Positions 1 through 10,510 of a stretch of DNA of 64,000 nt are shown one piece after another. Made by a program: the position numbers and the translations under genes. Origin of the DNA: Mesostigma viride (Eukaryota > Streptophyta > Mesostigmatophyceae > Mesostigmatales > Mesostigmataceae); the NCBI GenBank assembly GCA_009746045.1, contig RPFO01000017.1, forward strand, positions 2,724,040-2,788,039, written 5' to 3'. The notes under the pieces are model-generated. The model saw only the letters and a list, made by a program, of their open reading frames with translations, was not told the DNA's origin and ran no database searches. Each line of letters starts with the position of its first letter. The stretch's first letter is position 1.

Positions 1-1773
1 GCCTGGGCCAGGGAAGGCAGCGACAGGGGCAGTGTGGGCCAGCACGGGCAGGGGCGGCACGGTGAGGTGGTGGCGTGGAGTAAAGGCAGGAGTCATGTGA
101 GGATTAAGTACAGGACAGGGAGCCAGGGAGGCAGGCAGGCGGGCAGAAAGGCAAGCAAGCAGCCCAACAGCCCAGCAGCCCAGCAGGCAGGCCTTAAGGC
201 ATATGAGCACGCACAAGGCTGCGCTTCAACAAGGCTACACATTTCTACCACCATTCATTTCCATCATCCTGAACGCCTGGACATTCGCGGATAAGATAAC
301 AGCCGGCTCGAGCTACCATGGTCTGGATTCTCCAGAATTCTGGCATTCGCCGCTTGCCCCGTTGAAATGTGTGCGGTAGACCTGCGTACTACGAGATGTA
401 TGGCGTACTAGGAGAGTGTAGGGCAGAACCCTGTCCTCGACCAGCAGGCAAGCGGGCAGGGAAGAGGCTGGACTGTGGGCCAAGGGTTTGGATGTCCTAA
501 CTAAACCCCCAGCACCTGGTTATATAACACAATCACTTGTCCTATTGGGACGCCAAGACCATGTGAAATTCCTCGCAACCAGCGACTGCCGACACAGGTG
601 CAGACGCAAGCACACGCGGCGGAATCCTGGCGTACAACCTGTTGGCAACCCAACCCCCTTGTGAAGCCGCAGGACCCGGACAACAGACAGCCCTGCTCCC
701 TAACACCAGAGAGCGAGCAGTGGGCGCAGGGAAACACACACGCCCAATCAACTCATGTCCCTTGACCATGGATGAAACTCATGAAAGATTAGAAGTGATC
801 GTGGCCTCGTGAGGAGAACATGCTCCGCTGTCTAGTCCCTTGAAAAAACTTCAGTTAGAAAAATAAAACCACCGCCAAGTTGATACACCCTATCTACTAG
901 CGCGCAGGGTGGATGTACGGGCTGCCAGGGCCCAGGCTGCTAGGAGGGCAGGGCAGAGAGGCGTTGCGAACCCACCAGCTGCTACTAGGGGCAGACAGAG
1001 AGCGCGAGCCACGAAACACACATGTCTCAGTTGCACAAGAACTGGGTTTCTGAGAACCCGCAACAGGAATGATGGCAAACACAAGGATGAAACAGACACC
1101 ATGCAGATGCGCATCTGGGCAAGTTGACCCAAGCCTACAGAAAATAAATGACGTCAACCCAATGCACACCAGATGGTATGCGTATGAGTTAGTAACTATA
1201 GTTAAGTCGAGCAAATTGGCAAAGGACACTGCGTTGGTAATCCTGGTTACCATGGCTACGTGTACCATGGTTACAGTGGCTATGTGTGCCATGGCCACCT
1301 TATCAAATATTACTCTCCACAGCCTTACGCGGAAAACGCACAGCTAGGAAAATAGTCAGCTGAGCCTTGTTTTCCCAAACAGGATGTAAGGCGATGACTT
1401 ACAAGTCATAGTACTGTCTGAACGGCACCACGCTGCCTGCCTTCACCCAGGCAAAATCCTGCAGGAAAGTTTGGACCATTTGGTTAAGAGACCGCGGCGG
1501 GGACAAACGCGCGCCAAACGGCAGGGAATCGCGGAATCGCGGGTTCATTATGCAGCATAGGACAATCTACGGACACGTGGAACGTCCTACCATTATCATC
1601 AAGCAGAAAAAGAAATGATTATGCCTGCCCGCCAAGATTGCTAGGCATAGCCACTCATGGTGAACATGCTTTTCCGAGCTCAGGCATAAACCCTACATCC
1701 ACGTAGCATGCGGCCAGTTGCTACATGGCCTCGCGTATCTTGGAAGACATGAATTCGGGCAATTCCCACGTAC
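1..1773. other. Left-edge region downstream of the PWWP exon
   Basis: No exon could be recognised here. It should contain the remaining exons of the minus-strand PWWP gene, unless they lie beyond the left edge. Positions 1-230 are G-rich, low-complexity sequence with short repeats based on GGGCAGG and CAAGCAAGC. A dispersed repeat copy lies at 236-345. Positions 1240-1300 hold short reiterations around CCATGG. The open frames in this stretch show no family signal. Confidence 0.4.
236..345 (+). repeat. Dispersed ~135-bp repeat, copy 1 (3'-truncated)
   Basis: This matches the longer copies at 13567-13710 (plus) and 16486-16622 (minus). It starts at GGCTACACATTTC, runs through GATAAGATAACAGC and GCTCGAGCTACCATGGTC, and loses similarity near TTCTGGC. 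The terminal GGTTGTCTC segment of the full copies is missing. It has no coding potential. The class (SINE, MITE or other) cannot be decided from these copies. Confidence 0.7.
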
Positions 1774-2175
1774 CCTGGATGCAGATGGCAGTTTCTTAGA
1801 GCTTGTGCCCAGGAACATGACGCATATAGTGTTAGGCTTGCAACACGCCCTGACACTAACAGGCAAACAGCCACTTCTTGTGTCGGCAACCTGTGCTGGC
1901 CAGAAAGGATCGTTCTTGCGGTCTGTTTTCGCCCAAACCAGATTGCCATGCTTAAACTCCTCTAACGCGTGCAATTGCGCCCATTGGGTGCGCAGTTCTT
2001 TGGTCAGGTGCTGCTGCTCGATTTCAGGGCTATGGTTTGGGTTGGCATCATCCTCAGAGCCTTTTTTCTCCTCTAATGTCTCCGTCGCCTTGCAACGCGC
2101 CTTTGGGGTGGGCTCCTCCTCAGCATCCTCCCAGGCAGACGCTACGTACCTACGCTTAATTTTTCTCGTCTGCAT
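1774..2175 (-). CDS. PWWP-domain protein, first coding exon (partial gene)
   Basis: A 134-codon exon begins at ATG 2175 with a basic, probably nuclear-targeting start (MQTRKIKRRY). An acidic/lysine-rich linker follows, then a PWWP-type core around residues 76-125: HGNLVWAKTDRKNDPFWPAQV followed by ICVMFLG. The family hallmark Pro-Trp-Trp-Pro is Pro-Phe-Trp-Pro here. PWWP domains typically bind methylated histone tails and DNA in chromatin proteins. The exon ends at a consensus donor (GTACGT, intron from 1773), phase 0. Without this splice the frame would run on to a stop at 1693 with no family similarity. The rest of the gene, including the end of the PWWP fold, was not found and may lie off the left edge. 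A start 12 nt upstream would be a GTG, so the ATG was preferred. Confidence 0.6.
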
Positions 2176-3112
2176 GGTTGCTACCACTGGGCATGTGCGG
2201 CAAAATCACCAGCTATAATCAACAAATCCCGCCATCCCTCTCGATTGCCCTATTTGGATGCACGTGCTTGCAATTACACGTAATCGATTTCCTCTGGAAC
2301 CGCTCGTTCAAATCTTCCGTGACAGCAGCGCGCGGAAATGTTGCACGAAGCGCGCACACCAGCGCGATGAAATGCTGGCACGCGCAACGTCCTGTTGTGC
2401 TGTCATGTGACTTCCTGCATGCGACTTGCGACCCGCCGCTACCTTGCCACGTCCTACCGTTACCGCCTACAGTTATACACAATGCCGAACAAAACAAAAG
2501 AATTCACACTTTCATCAGTCTCCACAATATAAAAGGATAGGTAATATTGAAGTGATAAGAGATAGTAGAATCTAGGCCCTAGAAAACCTTGGTAAAACCA
2601 GGAAATAAGAAATAACAAGAAAATATGGCAAGCAGTTTCATAACAACTAGGACCTTGGGGTCCTTGGCTAGGATGTTTACTTGTTTAGAAAAGTTTAGAA
2701 ACTTTACTGCTTTTTCTAGCGAACACACCCTGTTGCGGGCGTCCGAAGTCCGAAGTTCAATCGTGGCTTTTGTAGATACAGATTTATTGTATGAGAGGCT
2801 ACAACTTACAAGGCCACACAGCTCACAAAATTACAGCATCGCAGGCAGAGAGCTGGCCATTATGTTGCCAACTCGGCAAGTCGGCATCAGTACTAGACCA
2901 GCACGACGCAAAGAGGCCGGCGCCATAAGAAGCCATAAACTGCCCTGAATTCTAAACCGCTCTAGTTGTATCTTGGCTTCGAAAAGCCATTTATTTTAGT
3001 GGACATTGTATAGGCGAGGAAGGCTGCCCTTGTTTGGGTAGTTTGCCGGGCACATCGTAAGCAAGCGGTGCGCGCCCAGCTAGCCAGGCCACTTTTCCTT
3101 TCGCCGGTTGGG
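2176..3112. promoter_or_regulatory. Divergent intergenic region, PWWP gene / MZM1
   Basis: The starts of the PWWP gene (minus, 2175) and MZM1 (plus, 3113) face away from each other across 937 bp, so this interval should hold both promoters. No specific element is clear enough to call. AT-rich segments occur around 2520-2640. No credible third gene was seen. Confidence 0.4.
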
Positions 3113-4511
3113 ATGTCGGCACCAGCACGAAGTGCGTTTCGCGGCCTGCTGAGGGCTCAGAAGATTGCTTTCAAGAAGGATGTAGTCATGCAAAATGCAG
3201 CAACCGCGGAGATTCGGCGGCATTTTGACGAATCAAGGAACGAGACGGACGCTGCAAAAGTCAGTGGGTTATTGGCGCAAGCTGCTGAGGCGGCCGAATT
3301 CTTGAAGTCAAATGTAATACAGGCAGCTCTGAACGAGCGTGGAAATTACGGTATGCAAATTACCTTGCTTTGTCATTGTGGTTCTTTTGTGTCGAACTCC
3401 ACACGTGTTGTGGCGGGGCACATTCGAGTATGTATGCGAGGACAGCTTGCCTCGAAGCCATGGCAGCCCATAGAACATCATGCTTATTGCCTTCCGCCGC
3501 CGGCTTGTGCTGTCCCAACTGCCAGCTGACGTGCCTGGTGCTCTAGCCGTTCGCTCGGTAAATTGATGGTTAGGTCTCTCCCCCACGTGTCCCCACCCCC
3601 ACCCCCCTCCAACCCATTAATCAAGTAAAACCGTTACTTGCCCCCATTCCATCCATCCGTCACCATCCGTACCCACTGCCCCCGCAACCCAAGTAGACTT
3701 CGCTCGATGCATCCCACTGGCGCATCCTTCCCGCACACCGTACCCGCTGCACCCGACTGACGTGCTTTTGTGTTCTGCTTCATGGTACTGGATAGGAAAA
3801 CCTGGCTTACTGCGTGTGTGCTACCAGCATCCCTAGAGCGTGTTGCTGGTTGAAGCATGTTGCCTGAGCCAATGGTATACTGCCCTTTCTCACATCCCTG
3901 CAACATGTTCGCAATCCAACCACATGGCAAGGCGGGTGCCTTGGTGTTGCGGCTGGCTGGCTGGCAACGCCATCCACCGGGCAGCGCCACCTGTGTGCTC
4001 TCGCTCTCACTTTTGCTTGCGCGCGTGCCCACGTCTCCGCTGACGGGTATTCCTGCTGCCATGTGCCCCTCTTTTTGCCATGTTTTTGCCCTGTTATATT
4101 GCCCTTCCATTTTGCCCTCTTTTGGCCCTCTTTTGGCCCTCTTCTGGCCCTCATTTGGCCCTCATTTTGCCCTCATTTTGCCCTCTTTTTGCCCTCTTAT
4201 TGCCCTCTTTTTGCCCTCTTTTTGCCCTCTTTTTGCCCTCTTTTTGCCCTCTTTTTGACCTCTCTGTGCCCTCTTTATGCCCTCTTTATGCCCTCTTTAT
4301 GCCCCTCATCGCCCTCTTTGTTGCGTCTTGTTGCCCTGTTTGTCGCCCTCTTCTTGCCCTCCCATTTCTCCATCGTGGCGGCGTTGCTCCACCAGAGATG
4401 GACATCCGTCCGGAGCACGCAGGCAAAGTGGCCGAGCCCGCCGTCGCTGCCGACCTGTCATCGCCAGGGTCCAAAGGGAAGGCGCTGGGTAGGAGGAACA
4501 AGCCGGCATGA
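3113..4511 (+). CDS. MZM1: MZM1/LYRM7-like LYR-motif assembly factor
   Basis: Two exons, 3113-3350 and 4396-4511, join in phase 1 (donor GTATGC, acceptor CACCAG) to give 117 residues, the usual size for this family. Residues 8-20 (AFRGLLRAQKIAF) form the LYR-type first helix. The splice creates the family signature ERGNYEM, followed by DIRPEHAGKVAE. Plant and fungal MZM1 proteins end in the same way. In that family MZM1/LYRM7 binds the Rieske Fe-S subunit in the mitochondrial matrix and stabilises it before insertion into complex III. The ATG at 3113 was chosen because the frame upstream has only a GTG. The 1045-bp intron contains a CT-rich minisatellite. I am confident of the family; mitochondrial location is inferred from it. 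Confidence 0.88.
4078..4360 (+). repeat. CT-rich minisatellite in the MZM1 intron
   Basis: Around 20 imperfect tandem units of about 12 bp based on TTTTTGCCCTC lie just upstream of the exon 2 acceptor. They include interspersed TTTGGCCCTC and TTTATGCCCTC variants. All three forward frames stay open through the array because of its composition. The array probably acts as an extended pyrimidine tract. Confidence 0.85.
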
Positions 4512-5968
4512 GGGGTCGTGCGTGGCACGCTCCTGTATCCCGTGTGCTCTAGTGGGTACTCTGAGTGCTGCATAAAGTGCTTGATGGGATACTCTATAAT
4601 TCTTCCATACAGTGCTCTATGGGATTTTTTGTAACTCTTCCATGCAGTGCTCTATGCGATACTGTTGAAGTGTTCCACACAATGCTGTATGAAGTGTGTA
4701 CCACCCAACCACCCGGGAGGCGTTCCTTAGGCCGACGGTATTGTGGATGGCCGGCCTGGGCTGTGTGGTGGATCTGCGAGTCCTTGTCACCAAGGGGAAA
4801 CAAGAATGCATGGGCCATGCCTACATCAGCGGCCCCCCTGCCGGTGACAGGATGTACACCACGTCACATATCTTGCATGGTCACTCCAGTGTCGCATTGG
4901 CCGGCCCAGAGTCAAGAGCTCGCCTGTCTGCTTTGCATCTGCATTCCAGTGCTCACGCATGGTACCTGATGAAGGATACTAGCACGCATTGCATGGCGGC
5001 TTGCATGGGCCTCATGGAAGAAGAGGTGGGAAGAAACCCGTTGTACTGTGCTGTGAGGAAGATAGCAGCATGCTACCGGGCTGCTATCGTATGGCCGGTT
5101 AAAGGGAACACCTTGGAGGCCTGTGCCAAGAAATGCCTGCTCCACGCAAGGGACGTTCAGACAGAGTCCATAGCCAGGCCGATCAGCAAGGCACGAGTCG
5201 GTCTGCATGGGATTCCCGGCTGTGGCCTTCTTTCCAGCTGTTTGGAGACGGTCCTTTTGTCTTCTCAAGGGGTTGCATTCAGGGGTACTTAGTGACAAGC
5301 AGCCAGCCTTTTCAGATCCTGTGGTTCGTGCCGTGGTGAATCCTGGACGAGCCTGGGCATGGTTGCTTTTAAGAGGACTGCACTCGGTGTTGACCCTCTC
5401 TAAGCACCGAATGGCAGCATTTTCTGTTGCAAGGGACCACGTCAGATGACGATGGGCAAAGCTGTTGTTCCGAATCCTTACATTCGTCCGAGATCATGCA
5501 TGCGTGCATATGGCAGGTGCATTGTATGGCTCATTGCCGACTAGCGGCAGTTTTCCCAATTAATCCAGTATCCAAGGCATGATGCAGGATCATCTCGCGG
5601 ATCAGTCGCAAACCTGTCAATGGCGCTATACTTGAAATATAAAATTTTGGGGTTAATCTTCGAAATCGATCATGTCAACTGTGATAGCAGACCGGTGTAC
5701 CTCCAATACAGCGTCATGCATAATTTGTCGTTGAAATTGGCGGTACGATTGATACAAACACGTAATCGATAGCGGTCAATGTTTTCATGTGCACGCTTCA
5801 ATTCCACACGATCGAGTATACTGCGCGCTGGTACGTTGTCTCGAGAAAGATCTTTGATATACGTTTGTCTCCTTGACACGTGTGCCGTGTGGACTAAGTG
5901 AGAAAACCAGGAATAGCACGTCTCACTTAGTATACATGCCAAAGAGACAACCAGCGCAGGATCCGGGC
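4512..5968. other. Intergenic stretch between MZM1 and the first LINE
   Basis: Between 4575 and 4690 there are three degenerate copies of a roughly 50-bp unit containing CAGTGCTCTATG. An open frame at 4696-5292 (plus, 198 codons) has no recognisable domain and I do not call it a gene. Positions 5943-5965 match one end of the dispersed repeat (AGAGACAACCAGCGCAGG, minus orientation), directly beside the LINE target site. Nothing else recognised. Confidence 0.4.
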
Positions 5969-6282
5969 ATATACAGGGCCGCAAGGCCCGCACCTTCAAA
6001 GAACAGCTAGTAGAGGACATGGGGGGCCTAGGCCTCTCCGTGATTTGGAAGAAGATGATGGACAAGGCCAAGTGGGCCCAGGTCATAGAGGACAACGAGC
6101 CCCCCCCAGTGGGGAAGCGCCCGCGTGTGCAATCCCGCGGGAGGCACGCTAGATAGCTCCCCCTAGGGCAGCGTGCGGCTGCCTAGATAGATGATGTAGT
6201 TAGAATGTTGTTAGATAGATGTAGTATGTAGCCAATGTAGATAGATTAGACCGGTCGGAATGTGTGCACCCATCCATCCATT

Positions 6283-8262
6283 GAATTGAATTGAATTGAA
6301 TTGTAACATAACTCCGTTGGGAGTATATGTAGCACATAGCCCTTGAGAGGGGGCATATGGCCTATCAATCATACATCCTAAGCTACTTCCTGCAAGGGTG
6401 GGGATGTAAAGGACCCTTGCTCTAGGTGCACCAGGGCACGTGCATCCCCATGATCTTCAAGCTATGCCCAGCGAAGGGGGAGCCTGTCATGGGGGGGAAG
6501 ATCAGCATAGCTATACAAAGAAGCTAGGGCATGGCGTCTCAGCAGAGAGCTACTCCCTGCATGGGCACAGCATAACTAAATAAAGCTAGGCATCATCTGG
6601 ATTGTGGCTCATCATAGGCACACATGTACACGATTAAATAAAGCGCGTGGCTTAGCTGGGATAGGGCCTCTAGGAGGCGTACATGTACATGGCCACGGTC
6701 TATCTAGTCTACACTACTACTGCTGTATTCCCCTAAGCTGGGGCGTCTGGAGTCGCTGGGGCCGCGGTGGTCGAGGGGGTCACCTGCCAGGGCTTGTGGC
6801 CGACGTAGATGGCCGCCCCCTTCCAGTACACCGGCTGCCCCGCCTTGGTCTGCCGGAGCTGGAGGTAGGTCGGCCATAGCTCCCGTCGCCGTTGTTGCTG
6901 CGCCAGGGTCAAGTCGTCGTCAAGGGTGAAGAGAGTCTTCTCGAGCCGCTTGCGGCGTCTGAGAAAAGAAATCTTGTCCGCCGGGGTCTTAAAGGTGAGA
7001 AGGAGCGGGGGCGGCCCTGCCTTACCCCGCGCGCGGGGAAGGCGGTGGGCGGCCAGCTCGATCTCACCAGTAAGGCCCATGCGATCAAGGATTTCTCTCT
7101 CAAAAGCACGCGCAAGCTTCTCGGAATTCTCACCTTCCTCCATCTTGAGATTCTTGACAATGACGTTGAGGCTGCGCTTGGCGAGCTCGGCCTCCTCGCG
7201 GAGGTCAAGCGTCTGCCGTTGAAGCTGGGCTGCGACGGCGGAGGTGGTGGAGGTGGTGTGTTGCTTAAGCATGTCCGCCCAGGCCGGTGGTGATGGGAGG
7301 AGCATCGCCGGCCAGGCCAGCCGGGGCTGGCTTGGCGGCAATGTCCTTCACTGCCTGGGCGGTGAGGCCTGCGGTGTTCTGCAGGACCTCGATAGCGATG
7401 GCATTGTTCTGAAGACGCTGGTCGATGTCGAGGAGCTGGGCTTTGATGTCGGCGGTGGAGGTGGAGGTGGCAGTGGAGGTGGAGGCGAGGAGGGTGGAGG
7501 TGGAGGTGACGGTGGTGGAAATGTGAGGGAGCTCAGTAGCCAGCGTGCCGCCCATTGCCGCCACATCTGCGGCAAGGGGGGTCACGTGCTGCTGGAAGGC
7601 TTCCGCGAGGATGGAACGGAATGTGGCTGCGGAGATGGTGGGGGCCCAGATCTCGCCGTCAGACTTCTTGAGGAGTGAGCAGAGAATCAGGTGCTGAAGG
7701 TCAGGCCGGTTGTAGTGGAGGCCCGTCAGCAGCAGATCTCGGCTTTGAAGCCTGCGGCCATTTGGCTCAAGAAGGCGATTGATGCTGTGAAGGTGGAGGC
7801 ACAGCTCAAGGAGCGAGGCGTAATCCCCGAAGAAAATGCACTCCAGAGCAGTGCACGGGGCAATGTTGTACCAGTCGTAATCGTCGACATTGAAGGTTTT
7901 TAGCTTGAAACGCGGTTCGCGTGGGAAGGATGAGCGGCTGCGTTTAGGGTCTGGCGAGGCCGATGGCGAGGCAGGAAGCCCGGGAGGGTGCTGGGCGGCC
8001 ACCAGTGCGAGACTAGTGTCACCACTGCCTTCCGGCCCTGATGGCGAAGCTGCAGCCGGAGCTGCAGACGTATTTTCATTGCCGAGCGCAGCCGTCAGGC
8101 TGCGTTGCGTCGATGGGCGTTTGCTCATCGTATATTGCGTAATAGCGTCGGAAAATTATATCAGCATGTGCGTCTTAGAAAGACGAAGCGATTGTGATAT
8201 TCGCGACTAAATTCGGTGCTCAAACGTGAAAGTTATGAGCTCCGCCGTCAGCCATGGCTACC
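6283..8262 (-). mobile_element. ORF1-only half-LINE, nested inside the family A LINE
   Basis: A 1980-bp minus-strand element is bounded by the 10-bp target-site duplication TCCATCCATT (6273-6282 and 8263-8272). Read on the minus strand it has a 134-nt 5' leader, an ORF1-like coding region (8128 to 6733), about 430 bp of 3' UTR, the terminal block CTCCCAACGGAG and a (TTCAA)n tail at 6283-6303. There is no reverse-transcriptase or endonuclease ORF between ORF1 and the tail. The 3' end resembles that of the family B LINE at 45567-46491, so a family B reverse transcriptase could have mobilised it in trans. That last step is inference. Confidence 0.82.
6733..8128 (-). pseudogene. LINE ORF1-like RNA-binding protein, one frameshift
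   Basis: The first frame, 8128-7265, starts MSKRPSTQRSL. It has a Ser/Pro-rich head and a helical Ser/Thr/Ala region (ADIKAQLLDIDQRLQNN). The reading then continues in another frame, 7341-6733. That part carries an ORF1p-like domain with NVIVKNLKMEEGENSEKLAR, PPLLLTFKTPADKISFL and LDDDLTLAQQQRRRELWP, which resembles the RRM plus C-terminal region of L1-type ORF1 proteins. The two frames overlap by 77 bp. This may be a single inactivating indel or two overlapping ORFs. ORF1 proteins coat LINE RNA and act as nucleic-acid chaperones. The plus-strand G-rich open frame across 7244-7678 is only its antisense shadow. Confidence 0.7.
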
Positions 8263-8463
8263 TCCATCCATTCATCGGGGTTAATGCTCCGTGACTCCCC
8301 AACGGGAGCACGAGTCTAATTAATTAATTAATTAATATACAGGGCGCAAGTTGGGCAGCAAACTGTGCTGGTCCACATGCTCCAATGGGTAGCAGAGCGC
8401 ACAAAACTTGATCATTAAATTCTCTTCCCATCACTAAAATAAATAAATTTCTATGTACAAGGC

Positions 8464-10510
8464 CTACGGAAAGAGGCAGACGAGCGAGTTTGCCATTGCT
8501 ACGAGCAGGGACCAATACTCCAAGCCCGCCACATGCACACTCTTCAAGTACCCAGCAGCATCCTTGCCATCCACATCCCGCCCCGCGAAGTAGTGCCCAA
8601 ACCCATCTGGACTATACCCAAACAAGCCGATCGACGTGCACAAGCCTGACAGAGACAGCACGGCGTACAGGTGGAAACCTGTGGTGGGCCGTAGGCCCCT
8701 GCCCGCCGCTGCGATCCGTTTCCCCTCCTCATCCAATACGGCATGCTTGAGTAGCAGGCTATACAACTCCACGCCGATAGGGGGCACGGTCGCCAGGTCA
8801 TTGAGCATGTACACCGGTTTCTCCTTGTACCAGCCCTTCATGCCCACATGGCCCCTCTGCAGGATGAAACCTTTGGTCGGGACTTGCTCCGCTTGGAGCC
8901 AGACATCGACCAGCCCTGGGCGGCCCGCACCCCCCGCCGACCGGGCGGGGCGTACAAAGTAGATGTCAGCGCGGCTGCCGACGTCTTTCTCGAACCCCTT
9001 GGTGGGCGCGTAGCCGATGCGGATGACGGTGTCGTAGCTGTCGATGACCTTGCCGTAGTTCTTGCCCAGCAGGTTGCGCCCTGTAGGGGGTCATCAAGGT
9101 TTTGCGGTGTGAGCAGGAAGAAAATTAAATAAAATTAAGATGTTGTTTTTTTCTAACAGCGGCCATCTGCCCACCACCCACACCACATGGCTCCATAAGC
9201 AAGAATAGTCGTATTGATGAATGTAAGGGCATATTTATAGTCGTATTAATGAATGTAAGGGCAGATATATTCTTCCAGATTTCTGGCCTGCGCTGGTTGT
9301 CTCTTTGATATTGCAGGGCCAGACACCTTGAAAGGGCAGGTATTTGAGGCAGTGCTGCTGCTATGGGAAATGCATGGAGCCCAGAAGGTACCGCTCATGT
9401 CCATTAGAAGGCACACATGGGGGGGGCCTAAAACCCAAGCCACGTGAGTGCATAGCAGGGCAGGTCCGTCGGACGGCCGCAACTGTGCCAGCATGGATCC
9501 GCATGCCACAACCATGCAGACGAGGCAAACGCTGGGGGCAGCAAGCAACGAGGGCAGGCACCCAGGGGAAGGCACAAGGGTAGAGACCCGAGGATGGTAT
9601 CCGGTGGAGAACGAGAAGAGGTTGGACGCCTTTGGCGTTCTCCACGGCAAAGTAAATATTTTATCATCAGATAGGACTACAATACTGGAAGCAATCTGAA
9701 TGAACACAGCATGGATATGTCAATGAGATCTCATTGTGGTCTATAGTAATCAACAGACCATATTGAGAGCAACCTGAATGCAGCAGGGATGGCGTGAATG
9801 AGCCAGTATGGGAGCAGACTTGGAGGGGGGTAGCACGCTAGGAAGAGGGCGCCAAGCCCAACATACCAGTGGAAGTCGACGACCTGCTTATCTTGACAGT
9901 GAGAAAATAATTCTAGCGACGGGTTGCATGGCAACAGGGAATCAAATTATTATTTCAGAGCCATAGTCATGATAAGTTTGGCAAGTCAATCAGCCAGGCA
10001 GTTGCTACCGACTTGCTTAAAATTAGCGCATGCGAAAACCTAGCAACTAGAGCGCACACCTGTTGCGACGATGGCGCAGCTTCCAAACCCTCCTTCCTGC
10101 AGCGGCGTCAGATGCTTGGCGCTCCAATAATTGCCTCCCACTTTGGCACCACCCTTTCTGCAGGCCCTGCCTGTGCGCTCACAGCCGTAGCCATTCTTCG
10201 ACATCAATTCGACTACCTTATGAATTACTCCCACCTCCTTGGGCTCGTTGAAACGGTTTCCGCGCTCCGCCACTCTCGCAGGAACGATGGGAGGAGCCTT
10301 GCCAGCGTGGGCGGCCTGGGTTGCGGCATGCTGGCGATCCCAGTAGGACAACTTACTAGCCTCTGGCCTATCAACGCTGTACTTTCCAGCTTTTTTTTGG
10401 CACTTTTCGGGCACATGCCCTGGCAATGTCAGCTTAGTAACGTCAATCTCCTGGCCATTTAATACGTGAATGACAGAGAGAAGCAAGCACAGACGATATA
10501 TCGCCTGCAT
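8464..10510 (-). CDS. GT29 sialyltransferase-like glycosyltransferase
   Basis: Two exons on the minus strand, 10510-10060 and 9080-8464, join in phase 1 to give 355 residues. The start MQAIYRLCLLLSVIHVLNG is a hydrophobic signal or signal-anchor, as expected for a Golgi type II enzyme. The splice assembles the sialyl L-motif: CAIVATG, then NLLGKNYGKVIDSYDTVIR and GYAPTKGFEKDVGSRADIYF. Later come an S-motif-like PTTGFHLYAVLSLSG and a VS-like His-x4-Glu (HVAGLE). GT29 enzymes use CMP-sugars. Whether this one transfers sialic acid, Kdo or Dha cannot be read from the sequence. A start upstream would be a GTG, so the ATG at 10510 was used. The 979-bp intron holds a fragment of the dispersed repeat. 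The gene is divergent from frataxin. Confidence 0.85.
9286..9318 (+). repeat. Fragment of the dispersed repeat in the GT29 intron
   Basis: TTCTGGCCTGCGCTGG followed by TTGTCTCTTTGATATT matches the last ~35 bp of the full copy at 13567-13710. It is preceded by two copies of a ~30-bp unit containing TGAATGTAAGGGCA (9215-9265). Confidence 0.6.

Larger units (their letters stand above)
5979..8334 (+). mobile_element. 5'-truncated LINE (family A), interrupted by a nested element
   Basis: This plus-strand retrotransposon copy is split into 5979-6272 and 8273-8334. It keeps only the last codons of the reverse-transcriptase ORF (ARTFKEQLVEDMGGLGLSVIW, stop near 6153). After that comes a 3' UTR, a CCATCCATCC run, a GC-rich hairpin around GCTCC-CAACGGGAGC and a (TTAA)n tail. 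The 10-bp target-site duplication ATATACAGGG flanks it at 5969-5978 and 8335-8344, so both ends are defined. It matches the copy at 18032-18552 almost base for base. It is dead: 5'-truncated and interrupted. Confidence 0.85.

Noticed and set aside
1680..1773. Continuation of the PWWP ORF to a stop at 1693
   Set aside because: A consensus GTACGT donor precedes it and the extra residues have no family similarity.
4063..4575. Phe/Leu/Cys-rich ORFs resembling membrane proteins
   Set aside because: CT-rich minisatellite in the MZM1 intron; only its last 116 nt are an exon.
4696..5292. 198-codon plus-strand ORF as a gene
   Set aside because: No recognisable domain, no splice partner and an internal start context within repeated sequence; kept only as a note.
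7244..7903. Gly-rich plus-strand ORFs
   Set aside because: Antisense to the ORF1-like gene on the minus strand, which has real domain similarity.
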